Assembly: GCA_013287135.1 (NCBI GenBank)
Contig: JABDEK010000025.1
Location: 376 to 49,034, forward strand
Source: Acidobacteriota bacterium
Lineage (GTDB): Bacteria > Acidobacteriota > Terriglobia > Acidiferrales > UBA7541
Length of the DNA stretch: 48,659 nt
Reading direction: 5' to 3'
The stretch's first letter is position 1; each line of letters opens with the position of its first letter. The notes beneath the pieces were generated by a model. It had not been told where the DNA came from. It did not search any database and was given only the letters and a program-made list of their open reading frames with translations. Positions 41,611 through 48,659 of the stretch are shown here, one piece after another. The translations under genes were made by a program, and so were the position numbers.

Positions 41611-42326
41611 CGGGCACTCCTGTAGGAACTGTTGATCGAATTTTCGGCCAGATTATCGGCCAGGCTCTCGGTTAAAAGAAACGCAAACATTGGTCCGCTG
41701 CTAACACGCGTATGGCTTGCGGGCGGTGAAGATTGCGACTTCTGCTGCGGCGTCGCATTAGGCGGAATCGAATTATGCTCTTGTTGAGGTGCTGGCGCAG
41801 GGTTACTCACCGGCATGGGTTCCGGCTCGGGTTGAAGCTTGGATTGAATCTCGTACACCACGCGTAAATCATTCACAAATTTTGCGCCCCGCGCATAAGT
41901 CAGGTGCGCTTGGCGATTGGCCGAGCGCAGCACGTTGGTTGGGCTCAGGTCAGCCTTCTTCAATTTTGCCGGTGTCAGACCGGCTGCATAAGAAACGATG
42001 ACTACAGAAGCCACTGCTGCGGCCAGCCCCATGGCGAAGCGTGGCTGCCATACAACCGATGTCCATCCGAACCATTGCCGCCACGATTCTTTCTGCGTGC
42101 GTGGACCAAGCGTGGCATCCAGAATTTTTGCTATAAGTTGAGGCGGCTCTTCCACCATCGCGATCTTATGCATCTGGCTGACGAGACCACCCACCAGCGC
42201 CACCGTCTCTGTGCAGTTCGCACAGCTGGCCATGTGAACGGAGAACGCCGCAGCCTCAGCAGGCGAAAGTTTGCCTTCGAGGTAATCGCTCAGCCGTTCT
42301 TCCGTCAGTGTGCAGTTCCAATCCAT
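41607..42326 (-). CDS. Anti-sigma factor with zinc-finger (zf-HC2) domain
   Basis: A 239-residue membrane protein. The N-terminal domain is a ZAS zinc finger: LTEERLSDYLEGKLSPAEAA, then VHMASCANCTETVALVG, with His-x3-Cys-x2-Cys, the zinc-binding signature of ECF anti-sigma factors. One transmembrane helix follows (FAMGLAAAVASVVIVSYAAG, about residue 115). The periplasmic part is rich in Pro, Gln and Asn. ATG 42326 has GGAG nine bases upstream and is preferred over a TTG ten codons earlier. It follows the sigma factor gene by 30 bases and is coupled to the B-box gene by ATGA. It is expected to bind and inhibit the sigma factor. Confidence 0.88.
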   Translation of the reverse strand: MDWNCTLTEERLSDYLEGKLSPAEAAAFSVHMASCANCTETVALVGGLVSQMHKIAMVEEPPQLIAKILDATLGPRTQKESWRQWFGWTSVVWQPRFAMGLAAAVASVVIVSYAAGLTPAKLKKADLSPTNVLRSANRQAHLTYARGAKFVNDLRVVYEIQSKLQPEPEPMPVSNPAPAPQQEHNSIPPNATPQQKSQSSPPASHTRVSSGPMFAFLLTESLADNLAENSINSSYRSAR

Positions 42327-42356
42327 AAGTCCGTGCTCCAAATCATCGCCAACCAA

Positions 42357-42926
42357 TCAGTTCGGCTTAAGGCCCATTTCCGTCAAGATACGCGCTAACT
42401 CAATACGGCCTCTGTTAATGCGCGATTTTACCGTGCCTTCCGGCACCTGCAACACGGCCTGAATTTCGCTGTATTCCAGACCCTGCAAATCGCGCAAAAT
42501 TACCGACTCCCTCAATTCGGGCGAAAGTCGCGCCAGACCACGTTGCAGTTGGATGCTCAATTCGCCGGCCTCTGCCAGCTTGTCGGGCGCTCGCGCCGAA
42601 GAATGCTTTTCTTCCAACTGCGGCATGGAGTCGTCTATCGAATCCGTTTGCCGATCGCGCCGAGTCCTCCGGTAATGATCCACCAGCAAATTGCGCGTCA
42701 CGCTCGTCAGCCAGGTTGGAAAAGCTCCAAACGCCGGCTGATAGCTCGAAAGCGTGCGATAGATGCGCAGGAAAACCTCCTGGCTCAGGTCCTCGGCCTC
42801 CGTCGCGTTGCCCGTGAACCGGTAGCACAGATTGAACACGCGCCGCGTGTGGCGGCGCACAAGTTCCTCCCAGGCCAGCCCCTCGCCCCGGAGACATCGC
42901 TGTACCAGTTGGGCGTCGGCCTCCAA
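42357..42926 (-). CDS. ECF RNA polymerase sigma factor, SigE/RpoE-like
   Basis: A 189-residue ECF sigma factor. Region 2 is visible in RVFNLCYRFTGNATEAEDLS then QEVFLRIYRTLSSYQ and FPTWLTSVTRNLLVDHYRRT; region 4 in RLSPELRESVILRDLQGLEY, SEIQAVLQVPEGTVKSRINR, the helix-turn-helix contacting the -35 element. The start is TTG 42926, preceded by GAGGGA; an in-frame stop lies three codons upstream so no earlier start is possible. It heads a five-gene operon with an anti-sigma factor, B-box, LiaI-like and DUF4097 proteins. A plausible ECF-type promoter is 52 bases upstream, suggesting autoregulation. Confidence 0.93.
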   Translation of the reverse strand: MEADAQLVQRCLRGEGLAWEELVRRHTRRVFNLCYRFTGNATEAEDLSQEVFLRIYRTLSSYQPAFGAFPTWLTSVTRNLLVDHYRRTRRDRQTDSIDDSMPQLEEKHSSARAPDKLAEAGELSIQLQRGLARLSPELRESVILRDLQGLEYSEIQAVLQVPEGTVKSRINRGRIELARILTEMGLKPN

Positions 42927-42977
42927 TCTCCCTCAGCCTCGCTTCATCCTGCATTCCTATCGGCCTCACACAGTGAA

Positions 42978-43002
42978 ACGCATTTTGCCCCTGAAAAGTT
43001 CC
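42978..43002 (-). promoter_or_regulatory. Putative autoregulated ECF promoter of the sigma operon
   Basis: On the minus strand GGAACTTTT (AAC at 43000-42998) is followed after 17 bases by CGT (42980-42978), fitting the AAC-N16/17-CGT pattern of ECF-dependent promoters, about 50 bases upstream of the sigma start codon. A second GGAAC lies 15 bases further upstream. Confidence 0.45.
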
Positions 43003-43642
43003 CCATTGTGTGCGGTTCCGAACGTTTGCATTCCTCTTCGGAATTTGTGACTTAGTATGGCGGGCATCTTATCCGTGTTGCGCTTGTAAAGACAAGGTGA
43101 TACGCGGTGATCCGCAAAATGAGAATGTCCGGTGATATGCGGCTGCAGAAAAGGCGGAAACGCCCACGCTGGTCCTAGGAGTCGCCAAGTCCAATAAGGG
43201 CCGACTACTGTGTTGGTTTTGGGTTCTGTTTGCGCGTCATTCCTTCGGTCACAAGTTTGATGGAATGGAGACGGTCAAGGTGTCTAGGTTCTTGCTTTGT
43301 GCCCGGAACACTGAAGCACAGGTAGCGCGGGATATTTTGGGAATCTCGGATCGCTCTCCGAAAGCTGGCACAAAAGAAACACTGTCCCGCGATCGGATTC
43401 AATTCTCCGCGCGTGCTGGCAATCAGCGCAGAGTCCCGCGCGCTCCGAACTCTGTGATCTCGACGGAAATTCACTGGTTCTTTTCATTTCCTTCCAACCG
43501 CCCTGGCAATGCTCTTATGACGGCACTCCCCAATCTACCTTCATCCGTGTATTGTGACTCACACGGATATTTTGCTAGCGTTTAGATAGTCGCGGAAGTC
43601 TGCGTTGAGGAGTCTCGGCGCTGACTGGATGGAGGAGATTTC
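43003..43642. other. Intergenic region with GGTGAT repeats
   Basis: About 640 bases between the ECF operon and the lipoprotein gene. Three GGTGAT-containing repeats occur at 43096-43107, 43106-43115 and 43131-43142, the first and third nearly identical 12-mers (GGTGATACGCGG and GGTGATATGCGG). A 107-codon frame at 43265-43585 (+) and a 90-codon one on the other strand lack ribosome sites and protein-like character; neither is supported. Confidence 0.4.
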
Positions 43643-44089
43643 GTGAAATTGCGCGTTCTGAATGTCACCAAATTTATGTGCATGCTAATCCTGGTCGCTG
43701 CCGGGGCCGGCTGCAATTCGACCACCACTGAAGATCAACGCCGCCGCGACGAACGGACCCGCGAAGAAGCCGCCAAAGCGACGGAGCGTATTAAGCCCGA
43801 GCTAAAAGAGGCGGGTAAAGAGCTAGGCCAAGCCGCTCGTGAAGCTGCCGAAGACGCTCGCGCCGCCGCCCAAGGCGTGAGAGAGGGCTGGAACCGCGAC
43901 CACGCTCACCCTCTTAATTTGAACACAGCAACGGAAACCGACCTCGAAAGCCTTCCCGGAATTACAAAAACCGACGCGGAAAGAATTATTGGCAACCGTC
44001 CCTACCGCAGCAAAAGCGAACTGCTCGCCAAAAGAATCCTTTCGGAAAGGGAGTACGACCAGATCCGCGATTACGTAACCACCGACTAG
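43643..44089 (+). CDS. Lipoprotein with C-terminal helix-hairpin-helix domain
   Basis: The GTG at 43643 follows GGAGGAG by six bases. The product of 148 residues has a signal peptide ending in a lipobox (LVAAGAGC, cysteine at about 24). Residues 30-80 are a charged amphipathic helix rich in Glu/Arg/Lys/Ala (EELKEAGKELGQAAREAAED). Residues 88-148 form a ComEA-like helix-hairpin-helix: LNLNTATETDLESLPGITKT, DAERIIGNRPYRSKSELL and the final helix. HhH domains of this kind bind DNA or protein; a lipid-anchored one could aid DNA uptake or envelope attachment. No comEC neighbour is present. Function is inference. Confidence 0.8.
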   Translation: MKLRVLNVTKFMCMLILVAAGAGCNSTTTEDQRRRDERTREEAAKATERIKPELKEAGKELGQAAREAAEDARAAAQGVREGWNRDHAHPLNLNTATETDLESLPGITKTDAERIIGNRPYRSKSELLAKRILSEREYDQIRDYVTTD

Positions 44090-44144
44090 AAACTGTCTCG
44101 CCGCCTTGACACCTTCCGAACCTTACTGCTACGGTGCAAAATCA

Positions 44145-45272
44145 ATGTTTCAAAAATTACGAAAGATTGTTTTGCTGCTGCTGGCGCTTCTCGCCCTCGG
44201 CTACCTGTTTTACAAATTCCGCAATTCAATCACGCTGGAAGGATTTCAGTGGGGAATGGTGGCGCATTCTATCCGCACAGCGCGGATTTCGTTGTTGGTC
44301 CTTGCTCTGTTGGCAATTTATGGCTGCTTTGCAATACGCGCTGTTCGATGGATGCGCTTCTCGCGCGCCATTGGCCGCATGAAGTTTTGGAACGTTTACA
44401 GCGCTACGCTTATGGGTTTCACATGCAGTTTCCTGTTGGGCCGCGCAGGAGAACCAATCCGTCCAGTGTTGATTGCCAAGAAGGACTCGCTCCCCGTTCC
44501 TAGTATGTTCGGAGTATACGTTCTGGAGCGCGTGTTCGACATGGCCGCTGCTGCCGTAATCGCCGGGCTCGCGCTGCTGGCTTATCAGCACAAGGAACCG
44601 GGGTCCGCCCCGCAGAGCTATCGCATCGTTTCACTAGCTCGTACGGGAGGCGTGTTGCTTTTCGTCTTGCTGGCGAGCGCGATTGCGTTTTTGCTTTATT
44701 TCCGATTCCATGGCGCGGAGTGGCTGGCCAGGAGACTCAAGAAATCAACCTGGCAACATGGATGGCGCGGGAAAATAGTCGCATTGCTCGAAGGATTCAG
44801 CGATGGACTTCAAGGCATTCGCACCTGGAACGATCTCGCAGCGGTTCTAGCTTATTCTGCAGCGCATTGGTTTCTTGTGCTGCTCGTCTACGTTTGGATC
44901 GCGCGCGCTTTCAGCAGCGAACCTGCATTAGCGGCGATGAGCCTGCCGGGCGCGTTGGTAGTTCTCGCATTCACACTGATCGGATCTGCAGTTCAACTTC
45001 CGGGAGTTGGTGGGGGCGCGCAACTCGCCACATTTCTTGTCTTAACGCTTATCTTTGGAGTAGAAAAGGAGCCGGCGGCAACGGTTTCGATCATCCTTTG
45101 GCTTGTGACCTTCGCCGGCTGCTGCCTCGTAGGTTTGCCTTTGCTGTTCAGAGAAGGTTGGTCCATGGGCGAACTCCGTCGCATGGCCACGGCTGAGGAA
45201 GAAGCGGCCGAAGCGGTTGAATCTGCAGAGTGGGCTAAGAAAATTGAACACACAGAAGAGAGGCCTCGGTGA
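44145..45272 (+). CDS. Lysylphosphatidylglycerol synthase-type transmembrane (flippase-like) protein
   Basis: A 375-residue polytopic protein (about eight helices) of the LPG synthase transmembrane-domain family (UPF0104), which flips lipids or polyprenyl-linked sugars. Conserved elements are FAIRAVRWMRFSRAIGR, GFTCSFLLGRAGEPIRPVLI (the highly conserved GRAGExxRP), FGVYVLERVFDMAAAAVIAG and, near the end, GGGAQLATFLVL. The C-terminal 50 residues are acidic and cytoplasmic. The start is ATG 44145; a TTG at 44106 is less likely. Its stop overlaps the GTG start of nrdR by GTGA. No aminoacyl-transferase domain is attached, so it is the flippase-like half only. Confidence 0.85.
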   Translation: MFQKLRKIVLLLLALLALGYLFYKFRNSITLEGFQWGMVAHSIRTARISLLVLALLAIYGCFAIRAVRWMRFSRAIGRMKFWNVYSATLMGFTCSFLLGRAGEPIRPVLIAKKDSLPVPSMFGVYVLERVFDMAAAAVIAGLALLAYQHKEPGSAPQSYRIVSLARTGGVLLFVLLASAIAFLLYFRFHGAEWLARRLKKSTWQHGWRGKIVALLEGFSDGLQGIRTWNDLAAVLAYSAAHWFLVLLVYVWIARAFSSEPALAAMSLPGALVVLAFTLIGSAVQLPGVGGGAQLATFLVLTLIFGVEKEPAATVSIILWLVTFAGCCLVGLPLLFREGWSMGELRRMATAEEEAAEAVESAEWAKKIEHTEERPR

Positions 45273-45733
45273 AGTGCCCGTTTTGCGCGCACCTCGACGA
45301 TAAGGTTGTGGATTCTCGCGAAGCGCGCACAGGAGATCTGATTCGCCGCCGCCGCGAATGTCTGAAGTGCAATCGCCGCTTTACCACCTACGAACGTATC
45401 GACGAAATTCCCTACATGGTGATCAAGAAAGATGGCCGGCGCGAGAAGTTCGAGCGCCAAAAACTACTGCAAGGTCTACTGAAAGCTTGTGAGAAACGGC
45501 CCGTGCCAGTTGGAAAGCTCGAGACGATTGTCGATGAGGCCGAACAATTCGTCAGCGAAGCCCCGGAGCGTGAACGCACCACCACGGAAATCGGCAAGTT
45601 GATTATGGATAGGTTAAAGAAGCTCGATAAAGTTGCATACGTCAGGTTTGCATCCGTTTATCTGGATTTCAAAGATGTGAAAGAATTCATGGACGAACTG
45701 AAAGGTTTGTTGAAAGATCGCGCGAAGAAGTAA
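45269..45733 (+). CDS. nrdR: Transcriptional repressor NrdR
   Basis: A 154-residue zinc-ribbon/ATP-cone repressor of ribonucleotide reductase genes. The zinc ribbon is MKCPFCAHLDDKVVDSREAR with CLKCNRRFTTYERIDE (four cysteines); the ATP-cone spans VIKKDGRREKFERQKLLQGL to ERTTTEIGKLIMDRLKKLD, followed by VAYVRFASVYLDFKDVKEF, all diagnostic. It starts at GTG 45269, coupled to the preceding membrane-protein gene. Length matches the family (about 150-160). It binds NrdR boxes upstream of nrd genes when ATP/dATP levels are high; no nrd gene is in the window. Confidence 0.95.
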   Translation: MKCPFCAHLDDKVVDSREARTGDLIRRRRECLKCNRRFTTYERIDEIPYMVIKKDGRREKFERQKLLQGLLKACEKRPVPVGKLETIVDEAEQFVSEAPERERTTTEIGKLIMDRLKKLDKVAYVRFASVYLDFKDVKEFMDELKGLLKDRAKK

Positions 45734-45736
45734 TTC

Positions 45737-46678
45737 TCAGCGTGGGTGCGCCTGCCATACTCCGGCCGCAAACTTCTTGATAATCCGGAATCCCAAATGT
45801 TCGTAAAGTTGGACAGCCTGCGAATTGGCGCTTGTGACCGTCAGAGAAAGCGATTCGTACTTTCGACGCTTCAACACCTGTATGGCGCTTTCCATCATGG
45901 CGCGCCCAATGCCGTGGCCCTGGTAACCCGGCATCACGCAAATCTGCGTTGTATGGCCCACACCGCTCGCAACCGTGGAAGTGAGCACCATGCCGATCGG
46001 ACGATCTCCCGTGACCGGCTGAACTAAAAATGACGCTTCCGGCAGAAATTGACCGCAACCCGGCAAGAGGACGATGTTACGCAGGAATTTCATTCCGCCC
46101 GCCTCACTGCAGTACTGGTCGTTAATTTCGGAGTCCACGTGATCGGCGTATGCGAGTTGAATCAGTCTGGCGGCCGATTCGAACGCCTTATCCGTCCAGG
46201 GCTCCAGACGCAAGCCGCTCGAGATCGGCTTGTTGCTCAATCGCGCTTCGGCGAGAGGCAACAACATAAACAGCCGTGTATGAAGCGTAAAGTACTTAGA
46301 CAGAAATTCCGGATTCAGCTCGGTTCCAAAGGGCATCAGCTGCGCTTCCACTCTTTTTAATCGCGGTGTAGCTCTTAGAGCGCTTACCATTTCCGCTATC
46401 AGCGATTTCGTGATCGACTCTTGAGATTTTCGCGAGGAAACGAACAGCCCTCCGATCAATCCCTTATGGTCTTCCAGAACGTAGAAGCCGTACCCCGCAG
46501 GTTTGTCCTCCTCCATGGCCACGTAGCCGCCCAGAGAATGTGAATCCACGAACTTGCGGATCAGATCCACAGACGGCCGGTAGTCCCAATGGAGTTCGTC
46601 GCGCCAGTGGCTAGTTTCCTCCTGGAACAAAGGCTCCAGTTTGCGCGACGGTATTTGGCGGAGATCTAAAATCTGCAT
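45737..46678 (-). CDS. GNAT-family N-acetyltransferase, tandem domain
   Basis: A 313-residue protein with two GNAT-like halves. The C-terminal one is clear: ICVMPGYQGHGIGRAMMESA is the acetyl-CoA-binding motif A (Q-x-x-G-x-G/A), followed by KRRKYESLSLTVTSANSQAV and QLYEHLGFRII. The N-terminal half retains a GNAT-like beta sheet (GGYVAMEEDKPAGYGFYVLE, GLIGGLFVSS) but a poorer cofactor motif, so it may be structural. The start ATG 46678 gives a natural N terminus (MQILDLRQIP); longer starts to 46735 are not supported by a ribosome site. It is convergent with nrdR, three bases apart. Substrate unknown. Confidence 0.85.
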   Translation of the reverse strand: MQILDLRQIPSRKLEPLFQEETSHWRDELHWDYRPSVDLIRKFVDSHSLGGYVAMEEDKPAGYGFYVLEDHKGLIGGLFVSSRKSQESITKSLIAEMVSALRATPRLKRVEAQLMPFGTELNPEFLSKYFTLHTRLFMLLPLAEARLSNKPISSGLRLEPWTDKAFESAARLIQLAYADHVDSEINDQYCSEAGGMKFLRNIVLLPGCGQFLPEASFLVQPVTGDRPIGMVLTSTVASGVGHTTQICVMPGYQGHGIGRAMMESAIQVLKRRKYESLSLTVTSANSQAVQLYEHLGFRIIKKFAAGVWQAHPR

Positions 46679-46877
46679 GAAGTGCCTGGCATGATATCCG
46701 GAAACATTATAGCTTTCCGCGCCATCAGAACCCAACTTAGCTCAGTTAAACTGGGGTTAGCCACTGCGACGGATTTACTAATTTGTCCCAAGCGTAACGA
46801 GCAATTAAATAGGCTTGTGCGAACTGTGTTAAGATTCTGGCGCCGAAGTGCAGAATTCTTGCGCTCGCGCCCAACGG

Positions 46878-47807
46878 ATGGCCGTCTTCTCAGAGCTACG
46901 CTATCCCACAACGCGGCTTGCTAAGGTTTTCTCCAGCCTGCTGGCCATAATCCTTTTTGCCTTCGTCGCAATCGCTATGATTTCTGGGTTTCTTCTTTAC
47001 CAGATATTGCGGCCAGCCCGTTCGCCTGCGACATTCGACTTAACCGTGATGATGGGCCATCCGAGCGCAGTATCTTTCCCGGTCGTGGATGGAACCTCTC
47101 GCGATGGCTGGTTTTTCCCGGGCCGCCGTGGCGCGCCCACCGTGATCGTGTGCCACGGCTACCTTTCCCAGCGCTCCGATGTTTTAACGCTCGTGACCGC
47201 TCTTCAGGATAGCCAGTTCAACGTCTTTCTATTCGACTTCTCTGGGCATGGAACAAGCGCCGGCGTCACCACGATGGGATACCGCGAAAGGCAGGAACTC
47301 CAGTCGGCCGTCGAGGTGCTCTCCACCCGGGACGATATTGACCCGAAACATTTCGGATTGTGGGGCGTCGACCTTGGGGGATACGTTGCGCTGGAGGAAG
47401 CCACGCACGAACCTCGAGTCTCAGCGCTGGCTGTCGACGACGCCTATTCGGACCCTCGTGAAATGGTTCAAATCCAGGCGGCGCAATCGGGTCTCGCCGT
47501 TTTGCCATACGTGGGCCGCTTCTGTGACTGGGGATTTCGCTTGTTGAATTATCAATACCGGAACGAGCCTCCCGTCACAACGCGTTTGGCTTTGACCAAG
47601 GGCGTGCCAAAACTTTTCTTCCAATCCGACAGCCGTCTCGCGCTCGCCAACCAAACCCTGCAGTTATTCATCCTCTCTCCTGAGCCAAAGCAAATAGTCC
47701 GCACGCGAATGAAGTATTCCGAGATGACCGACGAGGACAGGAAGAATTACGAAAATATCGTGGTCAGTTTCTTTCTGGTGAACATGTCGCCTACCGCCCT
47801 CCACTAG
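46878..47807 (+). CDS. Membrane-anchored alpha/beta hydrolase with Asp at the nucleophile position
   Basis: A 309-residue protein. An N-terminal helix (FSSLLAIILFAFVAIAMISG) anchors it in the membrane. The alpha/beta core is recognisable: TVIVCHGYLSQRSDVLTLVT (oxyanion region HGY), NVFLFDFSGHGTSAG and the elbow GLWGVDLGGYVALEEAT. At the elbow the usual G-x-S-x-G is G-V-D-L-G: aspartate replaces serine, as in epoxide hydrolases and haloalkane dehalogenases (G-x-D-x-G-G). The C-terminal histidine is not obvious (the region FFLVNMSPTALH ends with one). Start ATG 46878 gives MAVFSELRYP; GTG 46848 is an alternative. Either an Asp-nucleophile hydrolase or an inactive homologue. Its TAG stop is shared by overlap with the convergent glycosyltransferase gene. 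Confidence 0.85.
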   Translation: MAVFSELRYPTTRLAKVFSSLLAIILFAFVAIAMISGFLLYQILRPARSPATFDLTVMMGHPSAVSFPVVDGTSRDGWFFPGRRGAPTVIVCHGYLSQRSDVLTLVTALQDSQFNVFLFDFSGHGTSAGVTTMGYRERQELQSAVEVLSTRDDIDPKHFGLWGVDLGGYVALEEATHEPRVSALAVDDAYSDPREMVQIQAAQSGLAVLPYVGRFCDWGFRLLNYQYRNEPPVTTRLALTKGVPKLFFQSDSRLALANQTLQLFILSPEPKQIVRTRMKYSEMTDEDRKNYENIVVSFFLVNMSPTALH

Positions 47808-48659
47808 CGCGGAAGCGGACTGATCGGTACGTATAAGATCCCTTGTTGCGGTTCGTTTAACTCGCCCTGCACTCTTCCGGCTTTAGTAATTTCCTCTATT
47901 CCTTTTTGATTGGTCAAAACCAGCGCCGCATCTGGTTCGTTCGGAGACCACTCCGAAAGTTCGCGCCGAAAATAAAAAGCCAGTCCGTAATTCCACGAGC
48001 GATTCAAACGGTAAGTGAAGATGCGATCGGGGCGTAGGTCGCCACGCAGAAAGGCAGCGTGAGGTCTCGCCGACAGATAAGGATCCAGCTCTGGGAGAAT
48101 TGCCATATTCGCCACTGCGACAGTCGCCGCGACAGATAAAGAGGTGATAGCGACCGTCAGCGATAGCTTTTGGCGAATGCCAGCGAACAACAGGATCATC
48201 GCGAGCAAAAAACTGATCGCAATCGCGCATTTAGATACGGTTAGCGGCGAGATCGTTCCGATCCCTCCCGATGGAAATTGGCGGGCCCTATAAAAGACAA
48301 ATAACGAAAGCGCGGCCCACACGAAAGCAAAGCCCGCACTTACCGAAATTGCACCAACGCGGCTTCGTCGAAAAACACGCGGAGCACTCACTGCGCAAAG
48401 AAGCGCCAGTGGCGGAACAGCGGGAAGAATGTAGCCCGGCAATTTCGATTGCGAGAGACTGAAGAAAACAATCGGGAAAACCGCCCAACACGCATAAAAA
48501 AATCCCAGCGAATTGCCCCAAGATTTTTCGCGCCACAGCCGCAAACCTTCTTGACCGGCGGAAATCAAAAGCGCGGTCCACGGCAACACGGCCAGCAGCG
48601 TGACCCACCCAAAAAACCAAAAGGGCTGCCTGTGCTGAAACACAGGGGTTAGATATCGT
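47804..48659 (-). CDS. ArnT/PMT-type glycosyltransferase (GT39/GT83 family), C-terminal part
   Basis: The frame is open to the window edge, so the N-terminal part with the catalytic DE motif lies outside. At the edge it reads RYLTPVFQHRQPFWFFGWV, followed by several hydrophobic helices (TLLAVLPWTALLISAGQEGL, FFYACWAVFPIVFFSL) and the diagnostic SLSQSKLPGYILPAVPPLAL, in which SKLPGY is the conserved C-terminal-end signature of ArnT-like lipid-linked sugar transferases. The last 100 residues form a soluble periplasmic domain (RNRSWNYGLAFYFRRELSEW). It would move a sugar from a polyprenyl phosphate carrier to an outer envelope acceptor such as lipid A; the acceptor is unknown. Convergent with the hydrolase gene, sharing a CTAG at the stops. 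Confidence 0.85.
   Translation of the reverse strand, partial: RYLTPVFQHRQPFWFFGWVTLLAVLPWTALLISAGQEGLRLWREKSWGNSLGFFYACWAVFPIVFFSLSQSKLPGYILPAVPPLALLCAVSAPRVFRRSRVGAISVSAGFAFVWAALSLFVFYRARQFPSGGIGTISPLTVSKCAIAISFLLAMILLFAGIRQKLSLTVAITSLSVAATVAVANMAILPELDPYLSARPHAAFLRGDLRPDRIFTYRLNRSWNYGLAFYFRRELSEWSPNEPDAALVLTNQKGIEEITKAGRVQGELNEPQQGILYVPISPLPR

Noticed and set aside
42543..43055. Plus-strand frame of 170 codons across the sigma factor gene
   Set aside because: Complementary to the ECF sigma coding region; no ribosome site or recognisable product.
43205..43585. Overlapping frames on both strands in the sigma-lipoprotein gap
   Set aside because: Equal-length frames on both strands with no start signals suggest chance open frames in GC-rich DNA.

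Overview
The window is bacterial chromosomal DNA of moderate GC content with dense, often overlapping genes. Gene content and protein style suggest an Acidobacteriota (Terriglobia-like) genome: single-domain PilZ proteins, an ECF sigma/anti-sigma operon with DUF4097 and LiaI-like membrane partners, a SpoIVB-type S55 peptidase beside a secreted beta-propeller, RND efflux genes, and tiny stress-associated membrane proteins. The taxonomic call is inference; there is no rRNA or other marker here.

Positions 1-12,950 are an accessory region with many remnants. A 78-bp sequence containing the 3' half of a tRNA-Ser (GCT anticodon, long variable arm, T arm, acceptor strand) occurs at 1-78 and again, perfectly inverted, at 5299-5376. 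The 5.2 kb between the copies holds a truncated cyclase-like fragment joined to a frameshifted amidohydrolase tail, a leftward cluster of small genes headed by a LysR regulator (81-aa membrane protein, a previously hidden 54-aa protein, a C2H2 zinc-finger protein, a frameshifted small protein), a CPBP membrane protease divergent from the regulator across a perfect LysR-type palindrome, and an isoprenylcysteine-methyltransferase-like membrane protein. Outside the repeat follow a 2-oxoglutarate dioxygenase, a decayed hydrolase/tyrosine-recombinase chimera, a vapBC toxin-antitoxin pair, two uncharacterised divergent genes, a truncated SnoaL-like gene, a PilZ protein, and a small stress cluster (DUF892 ferritin-like protein plus three tiny proteins, one of 23 aa).

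Positions 12,950-18,690 carry a complete respiratory formate dehydrogenase operon on the minus strand: alpha subunit with an in-frame UGA (selenocysteine 194) followed by a SECIS-like hairpin, iron-sulfur beta subunit, cytochrome b gamma subunit and the maturation factor FdhE, the last three joined by 4-base start/stop overlaps. It implies Tat export, molybdopterin and a selenocysteine insertion system encoded elsewhere.

Positions 18,900-33,900 contain an orphan ABC solute-binding protein with a frameshift in its signal peptide, a response regulator-diguanylate cyclase, dienelactone hydrolase, aldo/keto reductase, an NAPE-PLD-like metallo-hydrolase, a DUF488 protein, a sugar-phosphate cluster (HAD phosphatase, 6-phosphogluconate dehydrogenase, 6-phosphogluconolactonase), an RND adaptor-permease pair, two overlapping PilZ-type genes and a threonine dehydratase-like enzyme.

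Positions 33,900-48,659 contain the S55 peptidase/beta-propeller pair, aroA, the five-gene ECF sigma operon with a plausible autoregulated promoter, a helix-hairpin-helix lipoprotein, an LPG-synthase-type flippase-like membrane protein coupled to nrdR, a tandem GNAT protein, a membrane-anchored alpha/beta hydrolase with aspartate at the nucleophile position, and the C-terminal part of an ArnT-type glycosyltransferase that runs off the window.
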